From: Asterias amurensis
Lineage: Eukaryota; Echinodermata; Asteroidea; Forcipulatida; Asteriidae
Direction of reading: 5' to 3'
Length of the DNA: 64,000 nucleotides
NCBI RefSeq assembly: GCF_032118995.1
Contig: NC_092654.1
Location: 13,772,284 to 13,836,283, forward strand
The notes beneath the pieces were generated by a model. The model had not been told where the DNA came from. It saw nothing but the letters and a program-made list of their open reading frames with translations, and made no database searches. Of this stretch, positions 25,501-37,698 are shown piece after piece. Position 1 is the first letter of the stretch; the number at the start of each line of letters is the position of its first letter. The translations under genes were made by a program, and so were the position numbers.

Positions 25501-26883
25501 ACTTGCTAATGATGACAAATTCAAAACTCACCAAAGCCTCCTGCTTGAGTGGTTTCAACTTCAGCTTGAGGCGTGGTCGCAGCTGGCGAGGCGCGTTCAC
25601 ATCAAAGCATATGACTGGGGCCACATCCTTGATGGCCAAGGCGGTATAGCCTCTCCTCTTCCGTCCATCATCTGTGATCATTTGCTCCTCCTCCTCTTTC
25701 ACTGCTGGCTTCTGGTCATCTTGGTTCGAGGAGGGCGAGGCATCCATGGGTGTGGCATCGGGAGGCGCTTCTTTGACGTCTGGGATGTTGTCATCCTCCT
25801 CATCATCCCCGTCTTCATCATCCTCATCGTCGTCGTCGGTGCTGTCTCCGTCTCCGTCTCCACTCTCCTCTGATTCGTCGCTGGTGTGTGAGTCATCGCC
25901 GGAGTTACTCTCTGCTTTGTACTCGGATTTTATCCTGCGGATTGGAATGAAATCATTTGAAAATGAGTACTGGGGAAAACAGAAAGGATCACAGAGCATG
26001 TCTAATGGATTATGAAAATTTGTACCATGATGGTTTTCGGTAGCACCATGTAAGCATCTTTTGAGAAGTATTGGTTCTGAAAAGAACTGGTGGTTGACAA
26101 ATCAAAGTTTCGATCTGTATGCTCTGATCGCTTAATTTTCTTTTCTCTGTAAAAGCTTACACAATATTTAATAATATTTGGTATCAACACATGTCCCAGC
26201 AGCCTGGCTTTTGTGAACGTTTCATTGTTTTACTATTAACCAAAAAGCATCATTCAAAAATACGATAATTATTTTTCAATACCAGCACAAGTCTATGTAT
26301 GGACATTTTCTTGTTTAACTAAAGAATCTGCAAACTTTATTCCCCTAAAACTTTGACCAAGCAAGTTCTAATTAGTGTGATTTAACGCAAAATTGTCTTT
26401 ATGCAATGACCATTTTGTGGCTTGATGGTAGTGTTGACTTGTTCGTTTCATAGGAAAGACCCTTTAATAATTTGTTTTTACGCTTACCGATGTGTATTGA
26501 GCACTGTACATACTCAGTACTTTCCCCGAGTTTTGTGGTTAAAACTCCACAGGCAAATCACTTGGGTGGGATTCGAACCCAAGACCTTTGCACGAGGCAG
26601 TTCAAATCCTACGTGTTAGCAGCAGGTACCGCAACAATTTAAAAGATATTATATTTGCATTTGGGATAAAATTTATACGGTTTGTTTTTCACCTTAAATG
26701 TTGTTCAGCGACCTCAATCAACCAGTGAATGAAGTCGGGGCTCTTAGTGTAACCTGATCGTTCTCGGATGACGTTCCAGCGTGGGACATCCTCCCGTTTG
26801 ATGTATATTCGATGCTGGATGCCTGCTGATGCGTAACCTCTGGCCGAGATTGGCTTACAGCCTTTCCTACCTATGCGGGGCAT
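22571..26883 (-). CDS. Gene B: ten-finger C2H2 zinc-finger protein with acidic exon and His/Gln-rich tail (three exons, 915 aa)
   Basis: Coding exons, in transcript order, are 26883-26693, 25934-25532 and 24724-22571. The joins are phase 2 (AG split, Arg) and phase 0, both with clean GT/AG sites. Residues 1-64 hold a basic start and a helical module containing GYTKSPDFIHWLI, similar to gene A. Residues about 64-198 (exon 2) are Ser/Glu/Asp-rich with a nearly pure acidic run, followed by RPRLKLKLKPLK. Ten C2H2 fingers run from about 226 to 504, including TGEKP linkers late in the array. The last 410 residues are low-complexity His/Gln/Pro/Ser-rich. A nuclear DNA-binding regulator is the natural inference. 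An acceptor at about 26900 just upstream of the ATG implies a non-coding 5' exon. No specific orthologue is recognised. Confidence 0.88.
25130..25361. repeat. Fold-back element made of AATGGGATCCC units
   Basis: Outer arms CCAGGAAAAAATTCCCATTG and its perfect inverse enclose many degenerate direct and inverted copies of AATGGGATCCCATT. In intron 2 of gene B. No coding content. Confidence 0.75.
26475..26635 (-). mobile_element. tRNA-derived SINE head (intron 1 of gene B)
   Basis: Minus strand reads a tRNA-like GTCTTGGGTTCGAATCCCACC box B and a following SINE-like body. Confidence 0.5.
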
Positions 26884-26979
26884 GGCCGCACTTTTTTTCT
26901 GTTGGGTGGAAATAAAATAAGGTGGTTAATATTGATCGAGCCTGGATAAGGTTTATGATTCCCACTTTGTGCATAATGA

Positions 26980-27145
26980 GCCTTTTTTGAGATTTACAGT
27001 CACGGAGGCCATGGCCTCTGTTTGCCCCTTGTCTTGGCCTTGGTGCCCCTACAGATGTTTCCAATTGACAAATTTTCCAATGGAAGTGCCCTTTGAAAAA
27101 TGGAGATGCCTTGCCCTCTCAAAGATGAACTATAAGGCCTGTAGT
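26980..27145. repeat. Copy of the AGGCCTG...AAGTGCCCTTTG repeat
   Basis: Shares TTTTCCAATGGAAGTGCC and TTGCCCTCTCAAA with 48800-48970. Only one end (AAGGCCTG) is clear. Confidence 0.5.
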
Positions 27146-30100
27146 GGACACAAAAATATTACACTATTTGGTTTGGGTAAATCTGTCTATATTCACCCAA
27201 ACCAAACCATGCGTTCTTAAAAAGGATTTCACATTTTATATTGGTACATATTAGCAGTGCAGCTTATCAGTAATTTTTTTTGTGGTTTAGAATAATGGTC
27301 ATTGTCCTTCCCTTGTTCAAATCCCAACTCACCACAATGGCATTTTTATGCGAGTATCTTCTTCCTGTTATTATCAGTAAGAAAATAAGTTCTTTGAACT
27401 TTCTAACTGAGACAGTTAAATCCCCCAGTATATACTGGGCAATTCCCATGTACAACAGTATTTTGGACCACATGATAAGGCACTTTCAGCAGCAAATTTT
27501 CTAGCATAGAAACACAGTTCATCTTTTTGACTACCTGTATATAAATTTATGTATTGTTGTATCAACGGCCAAATACGTTGAGATAAAAATAATAGTTATA
27601 ACAATGAAGAAAAACAGTTTCCTCGGATTGCTTCATGTCAAATTGGTTTGCTACACGATCAAATAGGCCTATACAGTGAATTGGGCAAAAGTTATTGCTG
27701 CCTCGTTACCATTGGCTTGGACCACACAGCACAATTCCAAGTTTTATTAAACCAAGTTCCATGGTGTTCTCAATTTAAAATTCCAGAGTCACTCAAATTG
27801 CTTTGAAGATGCATTACACATGAACATCTAACAAAGACATGAAGATGCACTATCTACACTGTACGTCAACAGCATGTACATCAATCACTGCTGATTTTTA
27901 GAATATGACACAAACCATATATCTAAGACAGGCATCAAATCATCTTTCCCAATAAGATCTTTCTGACAACTGTCAGTGTCAAGACTCGAAGGTTAAATTA
28001 AGAAGCTTGGCTTACCAAACAGGACATGCTTTGATTAGAGACTTAACAAAAACACAAAACACAAAACACAAATTCACATGGAGAAAGATAACTACTCTTT
28101 TCCTAAGCTTCTCTTTGTTAAAAAAAGATATATTAACAATGTATCTAGTTTTTTTTTTCTTCACATTTTCCCAAGTACCTGTCATAAGAAAATCAATTTA
28201 ACAAACCGTGAATTCAGTTCAGTCGTTGGTCTGTCAAAGAACAAAACTTACATTGTAGTCAAGTGTCAGAATTCAATTAAATGTCAAGAAAGGAAGTGGG
28301 GATTGAAACATTTTTCCCCAATTACTGGCTCACTGCCAGTCTCATCCAACTGATTTCTAAATGTCTGCATCCCTTTTTAAAAGTACTCAGTGAATGTAGA
28401 ATTTAAATATGCCTGTGTTGGGGGCTCAAGTCACTTAAATCATTTCCTTTTAATGTCTATGTGTTAGAAGGAAATCATTTTAAAAGGCCTGAACCATTGA
28501 ACTTTCAGCCAGTGAAATTTCTGAAAATTTCCCCTCCAGCGTCCCTCATATGCACAACAAATGTTTTTGTCAATTTCCAGCAGGAAGAATGAGCTTATGC
28601 CCCAACATGCACAACATTCAACGGATACACACACTGTGTACTCATCATTCATGCATATAAAAACATGTGAACCGTACATGTTGTGGTGGGAACATTCATG
28701 TACAGTGTATGTGTGACCTTTCACATTAAATGATTGCCTTCTTGATAATGCGGCTCTACATGGTCTCTCCTGCGAGTATGATACATTGTTCAGTGTGCAT
28801 GGAACTTGTGACATGGAACTTCGAACATAGTTCAGGAAATGTTTTGGCCAACTGCTACATTTACAGTCGGCAGTCATGATAATGTACTGTATGTATGTGA
28901 TGTGTGAATACATGGCAGTATGGGCAATGAACAGTATGTGTGTACATGGCCTGGGTAATTCACTATCAAAATGACAGCCTGGGTTTTCTACTGCTGATTC
29001 TAGTATCTTTAATCCAATGTTTTAGCCAGTATTCATGGTATTTGGTAAAAAGGTGTCCAATTAATTTGCTGGAAATTTAACACAGTTCCATTGTGTCCAA
29101 ATTGTCCACTTACAATGCATATTTTATATTTAAAAGACAAATAAAACAGGTTGTCCAAATTTAAAACAGGGTGCACAAAAGACACCCCTATGGCTAACAC
29201 AGTATACTACAATAATGCTTTGATCAAAACATGCATTGTGAGCTTCAGGCACTCAGTAACTTTGTTCTAAAGCAACAGATGTGAACCCAGAGCAATGAGT
29301 TACATAACAGGCAGTCAGTAGGTCTTTTCACTCTTCCAAAAATAAGAATTTTTGGAGTGCAGACAACACCAAAGAACCAAACACAATAGCCATTGAGTCA
29401 ATGAACATTGTGCATGTTCAACTGCATGGTAGTTTTACTAAGACCATGGATGAGGTGGCAAGGGAATTTGTATGTCTTGGTTGTAGTGGTGCTCAGAACC
29501 AACATGAGCCAGCAGAGAATGAACATGTATAATGCTCACACTGCACTGAAATGCGTGTGGGCATGCTCATTTCTCTTGCAAAATGCATGAATTGTAGGCA
29601 CAAATATTGTACATTTTGTGGGGACTGCTGTACAAAATTACCCGCAAAACACTGTAAGTAAACAACAAATTAACTGCATTTTTATAAAAAGAATGAGTGA
29701 AGGTTGATACATGGGTTGTATGCTTGTCTCTACAATCATTTCTGAATTTGATGGAATTTTTTTCTGAAGTTTCGTCTACATTTAACTGAGAATTTGTTGT
29801 AAAGCCTTTGAGGTACTTTTTATGTAATTTGTTTTATTAAGGGGTTGTGTCGTCATGATAAAAGCAGGCCTGAGGTTGTACCTGGAATTATGAACTCTGA
29901 CACAGTTACTACATGTACATGCATGCACCCTCCCTCTGTATAATCTATGGAGGGGGGGCACACATGGTTGTTAACAGGGTGAGGAGAGTATGTTTTTTTA
30001 TGACAAATTTAAAAGAATTGAATTTCACAGGTGTCCATTCAGATATTTTTACATCATTGGTTAAAGTTGTGTCAATGAGCTATTTAATTGCTTGTCTAAA

Positions 30101-30539
30101 CATTGCTTACTAACTTGCATTATAATGCAGTCCTTACAGTCATTAACAATGAGGCAAGGTCGTGTCATATTGGACAAGGTCGGTGTCTATATTATAAAAT
30201 GGATTCATCCATGTTGTTTATTTCAGCGCGTCATTACATTGAACCATGGAGGAAGGAACATTCTCCAACAGTGCACTCATTAACAATGCACTCATTATCA
30301 TCACATATAATATGTAGCATATTTAATTTTTTTTTTACCAAAATACACAATACAACAGATTACTACAGATATGAAGATGAAATACATCAGATATTTTAGC
30401 GAAGTTTAAGTATACATTTTTGTTAATGTTCAATTCTTTGCAGATGGCATGAGAAAAGTATAGTCTGACAAGACTAACTGCACAAGACTAGTACACCTGA
30501 AGTTTGAGGTAAGATTATGGTGTAAGATCAAGATGTCTA
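27146..30539. other. Non-coding DNA, probable 5' intron of gene B
   Basis: No exon supported. The 149-codon minus-strand frame at 28464-28913 is Cys/His/Tyr-rich without domain character and is probably chance. Confidence 0.4.
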
Positions 30540-30708
30540 GGCCCTATATTTCAAAAAGCCTGTAATGTATGCACAAAAACTTGCTTAGCACAGACAAGTA
30601 CTGCTTTCAGAAACAGGTTACCACCAGCCAAAAATACATAATTTTTGCTTAGCTAAGAAGGGTTTCAAGCAAAATTTTCCGCTAAAAAACGTCTATGAAA
30701 TTGGGCCA
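30540..30708. mobile_element. GGGCCC-type fold-back MITE, short copy
   Basis: Ends GGCCCTATATTTCA and the inverse TATGAAATTGGGCC, with internal TTGCTTAGC words. Confidence 0.55.
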
Positions 30709-32100
30709 AGGTGTATTCTCTTATTCCCAGGCTCATCTTTCACATGAAATTCTAATTCAACTTGCCAATGTTAATTTGCATGTACTGGAATAAACTAATT
30801 CTATGTCAGTGTATCAATTGCAGTCACTCGACTGGTGATCTAAATTGTTAGATCCATCTGCCAATCCGCTGTCCAGACTCATTTCTTGGCCCTAGGCTCA
30901 CTGTAGCATCAGGAACTGTAATGGTCTTTCGAATAGAAATGCATATTTTTTGCCAAAATGTCCCCCTGCTGGCTTGTTCTTGTGTAACTTTATGAAGAAT
31001 ATCTGAGCTGAAAATGGCATCATTATTTTAAACATTGATATAGCAATACCAATTTTAGTGGTTTGCTTTCAATCTAAATTTAGTCCACCAAAGTTATTAA
31101 CGTTAAGATGGGGCCACCATTGCTGAAGTGCAATATGGGGGGATTCTATGCAGGGCGAAACTTGTTAGTTCTAGGGCAGGCCCACCCGGCACCGCCCATC
31201 GTGGCTACAACACTGTTAAACATTATTGGCGCCATGATGTTTACAGATGTGAATAACATGCTCACAGCTGTTTGACCTGTCATCAAGTGCTGATAGTCTT
31301 TAGTCAAGGCACTCGCTGCAATCCAGATTGTATATATTACACAGCGCCACCACTGTGGAATACGCACCAGAACGTGCACTTGTATCAAGTGCTGAATATG
31401 TGACCTTTTTTAATCGGTCGTTACAAGTACAAAATGCGTGCAGTTCTGTTTGTTTGAATTCAAACTAGACAATAAGTGACATATTAGGCAAAGATGTCTT
31501 TAACTAAAGCCTTTTACTCAACAAACAACCAATCACGCGTACAGAGTAGGATGGGTAAATACAATAAAAACCGAATGTTTTATTATTTAAACTTTATATG
31601 AAATTTTATGTTTAATATAAAACATGATAATACAAAAATGTAAAGTTAACAGAATTACCAACCTTTATTCAAGTGTCACTTAAAAAAAGTAAACATTGTC
31701 ACGTTTGCCACACATTAAATGTTATACATGTTTTATTCAATATGTGCAGTCAGCCACGTCCGTCAAACAATTGTCTGTGCGGTCCAGACACGGCGGGCAT
31801 GATCTGTCTGTTCCAACAGAACATTAAATGAATCAACCAAACAATGGATGCACATACAACAGCAGGCACGGCACAACAACTGTCTACGACACCAAGTGAC
31901 TGTTATATTCAAATGTATGTAACGGTGTCAACCAAGTTCCCTTGCACCGAAACCCGCCATCTTATCAATAGGCCAGACACACACATGTCATCGTGTCTTA
32001 AAAAACATGAATGACAAACTACTCGGTCGCTCTCAACAAATCCGTATACTCACAACCATTCATTTCGAAGCAAATTTCCCTGTGTATTAAACGCTTACCT
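30709..32100. other. Non-coding DNA upstream of gene B
   Basis: No exon supported. The DNA becomes more CpG-rich towards 31750-32300. Confidence 0.35.
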
Positions 32101-32300
32101 TGCGGGGTGTGCACGTGGAATTTATGCTACATCATCGAACAAAACTACCTGACGTTTGCAACGGCTGGCGCGGGCTCATATTTCAGTTTTTTTCTGAGCC
32201 TTGGCTGCAAAAATTCGTCACGCCTATTCCGAAAGTCGACGATTTGCATTGCAGACGGATCGACACACAACACACTTTACAGCTGGTAACCCGCATACTC
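32101..32300 (-). promoter_or_regulatory. Possible non-coding first exon and promoter of gene B
   Basis: On the minus strand a consensus donor (CCGCAAG, then GTAAGC) falls at 32101/32100, at the end of a CpG-richer stretch in otherwise AT-rich DNA. Gene B has an acceptor about 17 bp before its ATG, so an upstream untranslated exon is expected. Joining the two across about 5.2 kb is inference. The 5' edge given here is approximate. Confidence 0.3.
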
Positions 32301-32858
32301 TGAGCACCGGCGAACGGTACACGTCATCGCGAAAAGAGGTATCGGAATACCAGTTAAAAACTGGCTGTGGGTATTTAATAATAGACTGGCCATGGGGTCT
32401 TCCTGTATTTTAAAATTGCTTTTTATCACTAGTATAGTGTTGGCAGCCAGGAATCCAGAAGCAATGCTTATTAATTAATATCATGGAGGTAGACAGAGAA
32501 GAAACCCCATGCTCAAAAAGAGAATAAAATAAGTCTTGAACACACCTCGTTTGAAACTGGAGGGGGGCGTGGCCAGTTTACAATTTTATGAATAGTTGCC
32601 CCTCCCACATTATGTCTCATGGGCCTCTGGTCCGGTCTTAAGTGTTGAACTAGCAAAATTTATCAAGAAATGGACACTGTTACAGAAGGGTCGATTTATT
32701 TACACATTACCATATTCATCAGCATGCACAGCGAGCTCCCACCAGCTTTCCAAACACCCTGTCAAATTTTCCCCTGTCACCCTCGACACATCTTGCCATG
32801 TCCTTCTTGCCATGTCCTTTATCAGCTCATTTCACAAAGAGCTCTAAAGTCTTGGTCT

Positions 32859-33231
32859 TAAAGGCACTGTACACCTTTGGTAATTGTCAAAGACCAGTCT
32901 TCTCACTTGGTGCATCTCAACATATGCATAAAATAACAAACCTGTGAAAATTTGAACTCAATTGGTCGTCGAAGTTGCGAGATAATAATGAAGAAAAAAC
33001 ACCCTTGTCACACGAAGTTGTGTGCTTTAGATGCTTGATCTATTTCTGAGGTCTCGAAATCAAATTGTGGAAAATTACTTCTTTCTCAAAAACTACGTCA
33101 CTTTAGAGGGAGCCGTTTCTCACAATGATTTATACTATCAACCTCTCCCCATCACTTGTTACCAAGTAAGGTTTTATGCTAATAACAGTTTTGAGTAGTT
33201 ATTACCAATAGTGTCCACTGACTGCCTGTAA
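32859..33231. mobile_element. Fold-back MITE, AAAGGCACTG family, copy d
   Basis: Ends TTAAAGGCACTGTACACC and CAATAGTGTCCACTGACTGC, with internal CACACGAAGTTGTGTGCTTT and GAGGTCTCGAAATC. Confidence 0.8.
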
Positions 33232-35572
33232 GATGTGTATACCCGTCTTGGCTGTTTAGCAAAGTGTGGTATAACGATACAGACAACTTATTGACAACTC
33301 ATCTTTACGATGAATCTTAGTTGCTCCGATGATGGAGGCATGCCCATGACAAATCAGTTGGCTGCCCAAATTCCACTATAGGATTCTAAATTAAATCTGT
33401 TATCAGACACAAAGCCTAAATGTTCAGGATCATTCATTACCTGCATTTTGAGAGTAAACAAAGAAAGGAAGAAACAAAAAAGGAATAAAAGAGGAAAAGT
33501 GCCAGGCACAGCAAGACTGTGTACCTTTTCCCCCCAATTATCAATGATACAGCTGAGAAACCAAAAACTACAAAAAACAGCTGAATGGCTGTCTGTTTTG
33601 GTCCTAATTGTAAACATCCATGCTTACTACTCATTTTTAGAACCTATGAAAAGCTTAAGATTGCAAAAAAAGCAAACGCCAAACAAAATCCACATGTCAG
33701 GGTTTAAAACAAGCTTCACATTTTTTTTTTTTTTTGTGCCTGAACATTTTAGTCTGCCACCTAATTCTAGTTGGGACAGCAGTTTTCACATGTTTGAAGA
33801 AACAGGTGAAATCAAGTTCATACAGAATTGTCATATATAACTTTTCAGTGCCAAATTTCACAGAGCCACTCAATCACAAAATATTGCTTCCAAAACAATT
33901 TCAGCTATTTTATCGAGACCAGTCACACTTTGTACATGATAAAAGGGCATTTTGGCTGGTAACCACACTCTGGTTAGTAAACTTTTTCAAGCGTAGCTAC
34001 TCGTTGTGCTTAAGCATCTCTATGAATTTGGGCCCAGGGCTAAATGGCAACCAAACCATGACTCTCTATGTGCTTTCATTAACAAGTTTATTATTCATCA
34101 TTCTAAGTTGATGCATTGTTAAATATTTAATAGAGACATATTTACAATTTATACCAAACAAATAGAAAAAATTAATTACATCCTAAATGAATTTGCTGTT
34201 TCAATCTGAACAAAACTTGTAGTAAGAAAAGTTATAAACTTTATACACTGTACATCATAGACAAAGTCAAGCTTTAATCAAGTTTTTCTGTACTCCACTC
34301 GTGCTTTTGTGATAACTAACAACATTGCTAATTACCAACTGTTTATTTTGCCTTTCATAAACAATGCAGCATTTTTTTGTTTACTTGTACCCTGGAGAAT
34401 TGAACACAGTCCTCTGCCACAAATCCAAAATTCCATGAAAATTGTCACCTAAAAAAATTCCCATATATACCCTCTCAGGCCTGTATGCTTCGTTTCTGAA
34501 AGGGCAAGGGCACCAGGGCATTTTCTCCTTTGTAAAGGGAACCACACTAAGAGGAAATTGGAAGCATTTCATTGGCACCGAGGCAATGACCAGGGGGCAT
34601 GGAGGCAATCACCTCCAATGCCTCTATGAAGTAACAGGCCTGTCTTCCGCTGAATATCAGCACCTTGTTGCAAATTACATGTAGTTGTAGGGTGTAGTCA
34701 GACCTTCAGTTACACTCATTTTAGGTTGAACAAAGAAAACTGCATTTGTAGAGCAGGATTTGAACCTACAACCTTTGGACAATACTGTTTACCGATGTTG
34801 TGCGATACTTTAATCACAACAAATCTGAAATCAGACTTAAAGTAGGATAAATGTTATGCCTGATTTATACAATAATGAGTTGGAACCCACAGTAGTTCCC
34901 TGTCCATAAAATATTTAACGATAGGGTCACATATCCTGAATTTATTAAAGTTTTCCCTGGAAATTAAACTATACAAAGAATGACGCTAATGAATACAGAC
35001 AAGCTACACATAATTCGTTACAAGTAAAAAAAAAAAAAAAACCAGGTACATTCAATACATTTGACAATGGCTGAATTAATGTTTTCTTCAAAATACAATC
35101 CAGAAAGACTGTATGGAAACATTCATGTTTAGTAAAATTTTCACAGAAAGGATTGCATCACTGAGTCATTGCAACATAATTAAGTGAGTAGTTGACTAAA
35201 CCGCGACATCTTTTTTCACCCATTTCCGCTTTTCTCTCTGTTGTCTTTTTAAATGTAGTGGCTTATTCTATGTACTTTTAACAAATTTTATTATAATAAT
35301 TCGTGATGAATTAGCCTTCAAGCTTTTTTTTAACAAATTTGATTTGAAATCAACCATTTCAATCAATCAATCAAAATATTACCTTGTGCACAGGTGTCTA
35401 TGGAAAATCTAGGCAATTTCGTGCAAAACATAAATAGACATGAAAATTTAACCCCAATGAAGGTGCTTAGAATATACAACTAAGAAAATCTGAACTCGAC
35501 CATAAATATGCACGAGGGGAACATGCTAATATTTGGATGGGCCACATCCACATGCAAATGTGTATTTGTTCA
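33232..35572. other. Non-coding intergenic DNA
   Basis: No supported gene. A partial AGGCCTG-type repeat lies at 34480-34645 and a tRNA-like box B in reverse near 34750. The 130-codon frame at 33448 is low-complexity. Confidence 0.4.
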
Positions 35573-36017
35573 GGGCCCAATTTCATAGTGCTGCTTAACG
35601 GTAAGCAAATTTGCGTGCTTACTGTAGCAGAACAATTTGCTTAAGCCTAATTAGCATATTTCACAGGTTAGCAGAAAAATTTGGTGGCCATATTGCGTGT
35701 TTACTGGGATTTGCATTGTGACGTCATTTATTTTCGTGCGGTAAGCACTGGAAGGTTAGCCAGCCTTTTCGTGTGCTTACGGTTAGCAGCGCTATGAAAT
35801 AGAAATTGCACAGTAAGCATAAAATCTGCCGCTAAGCAGCGCTAACCGTCCGGTGCTTACTGTATGAAAATAAATGACATAACAATACAAATCCATGGTG
35901 AACTAGCAAGATGGCCGCCTAATTTTCTTGCTAACATGTGAAATACACTTAATGCTTAGGCTTTAAGCACATTTTTTCTGCTACCATTAGCATGAAAATT
36001 TGCTTAGAGTTGGGCCC
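35573..36017. mobile_element. GGGCCC-type fold-back MITE, long copy
   Basis: Starts GGGCCCAATTTCATAGTGCT and ends in the inverse (AGAGTTGGGCCC). Arms of about 200 bp mirror one another (GTGACGTCATTTATTTTCGT against AAATAAATGACATAAC). Confidence 0.8.
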
Positions 36018-36021
36018 TAGA

Positions 36022-36485
36022 GGAATCCCAGTGAAAGTGGTCTCAGCTCCGGTGTTTTAGAACAACAGAGTGTGTATTTTTTAGTTCAAGTCATGGCACT
36101 TGTGTGCTTGAGGGTGATACTCTTCTATAATGGGCTAATTTTTAAATGCTAGTGATAGCAGACATAACTTTCCCTTTTTGCTGCTCTAAGCGTGCGCGCA
36201 CAGGCTCAGTATTGCATGCGTAGGTCTGTGCCTGTGCACTACTGGCAGGAACTGTGAAAAAGGACCGTCCAAAAGTCTCCCATTGCCATGTCCTTCGGAT
36301 AGGACATTAACCATTATATATATGTCCCATCTACTTAAATTGGTAGTGTACACTGCACATAAAAGAACCCAGAACACTTATGTAGCAAGAGTAGGGGGTT
36401 AACCCCAGTGTTTCTGATTCACATACACAAGCACCCATGTTCACAGATTTCCTCAGGCTTGTGAACTACAGTGATTAAGATCACT
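36022..36485 (+). mobile_element. Degraded tRNA-derived SINE
   Basis: Words GCTCCGGTGTTTTAGAACAACAGAGTGTG, CACTTGTGTGCTT and CCTTCGGATAGGACATTA follow the order seen in the SINE at 3806-4217. Confidence 0.4.
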
Positions 36486-37406
36486 TATGAGGCATACTTG
36501 GTTTTATTACCAGAAATATAAATATTAAATAATTATTATATATTTAACACACGTTGCAACTTGCTCTCTAATCCTACCCTTTCATGTTTCCCTGCATTGA
36601 TAAACCGTATACATACATAAAATGCATTTCCTCTCTTTTCTTCTATAAATGGATATAATGTATTTGTTTGTACTTGTTTATGCCTCTGAAGAAGGTCCAG
36701 TTTGTATCGTCAACACACTTCATACATGTTGTGCATACACTTTTTTTGCATCTTGTTGTATTGTACAAGCTAACAGAATCTTGCAATGAATAGGCCCCCT
36801 ATCATGTAGTTTTTGTCCACCCTTGTACTTATCCTGTTCTGTCCCAACTTAAGATTCATTCCAACTTTGGACGGGTCCCAACTTGAGTATTACAGTTGGG
36901 ATGACCCAACTTTAATTTGTTTGCTTAGAAGTGCTACTGGCTGGTCCAGGTTTTGGGGATGGTTGATTTTTAGACTTTTTAGTGTGTTTTTATAATTGTA
37001 TTTAATTGCTGTTTTTGAATTTCTTAGGTTTGTTGATTAATTACTTAGATTAGTGTTGTTTGGCCTTTGAATTTTAATTGTTACTCTGTGAAGCGCCTCA
37101 AGCATCTTTTAGGCGGACTTCGTTCTCGTTATTATTATTAACTTGGATTCCCTACTAGCAATAGTGAAAGTGATGATGTAGGAATATGTGGCATTTATAA
37201 CCAAACATTTCCAGTTGCACAATTGCAGGAGGGGGGTCGGGCCATTAATACAGAATTCTATTGTAAAATTGGACCTGGATAGTCAGTCTAACAGATACTT
37301 TGGGATCGATTTTAATTTGTAGAAGATAGTTGTCCGTAAATTTTTGTGAAGAAAAAAATAAAATAAGCTGTTGCAAACAACTTTGCAACAAGTTAAAAGG
37401 TATAAA
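36486..37406. other. Non-coding intergenic DNA
   Basis: No gene. A retroelement-like tail (GAAGCGCCTCAAGC, then TTATTATTATTA) lies at 37085-37143. Confidence 0.4.
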
Positions 37407-37574
37407 TGCAAAAAGTTGTTATTAACGGCTTGACGTTTAGACCCTAGCAGAAACTTTCTTGAAGGCTAAATAACAACACAACCAACTTATTGGTTTTTTG
37501 TTGTGTTGTCATTTAGCCTTTTGAGAAAGACTCTGCTATGATCAAAACAAAGCCCATTAACAATTTTTTGCATT
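37407..37574. mobile_element. Fold-back element downstream of gene C
   Basis: Left arm CTTTCTTGAAGGCTAAATAA, right arm CATTTAGCCTTTTGAGAAAG, with CAACACAA / TTGTGTTG at the hairpin turn. Confidence 0.6.
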
Positions 37575-37698
37575 CTTTTTGTGAAGATGTATTCACATGT
37601 ATGTATTCAACCAAAATATAGATCTGATCTGTGAAGATCCATTGATTAACATCTAGATCTTTTGATACATCATTTTCTTTCACGCCAAGGATGCAAAA

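Noticed and set aside
28464..28913. 149-codon minus-strand ORF
   Set aside because: No domain, odd Cys/His/Tyr composition, no splice context; it lies in the probable 5' intron of gene B.
33448..33840. 130-codon plus-strand ORF
   Set aside because: Lys-rich start, Phe run from poly(T), overlapping minus-strand frames; looks like chance.
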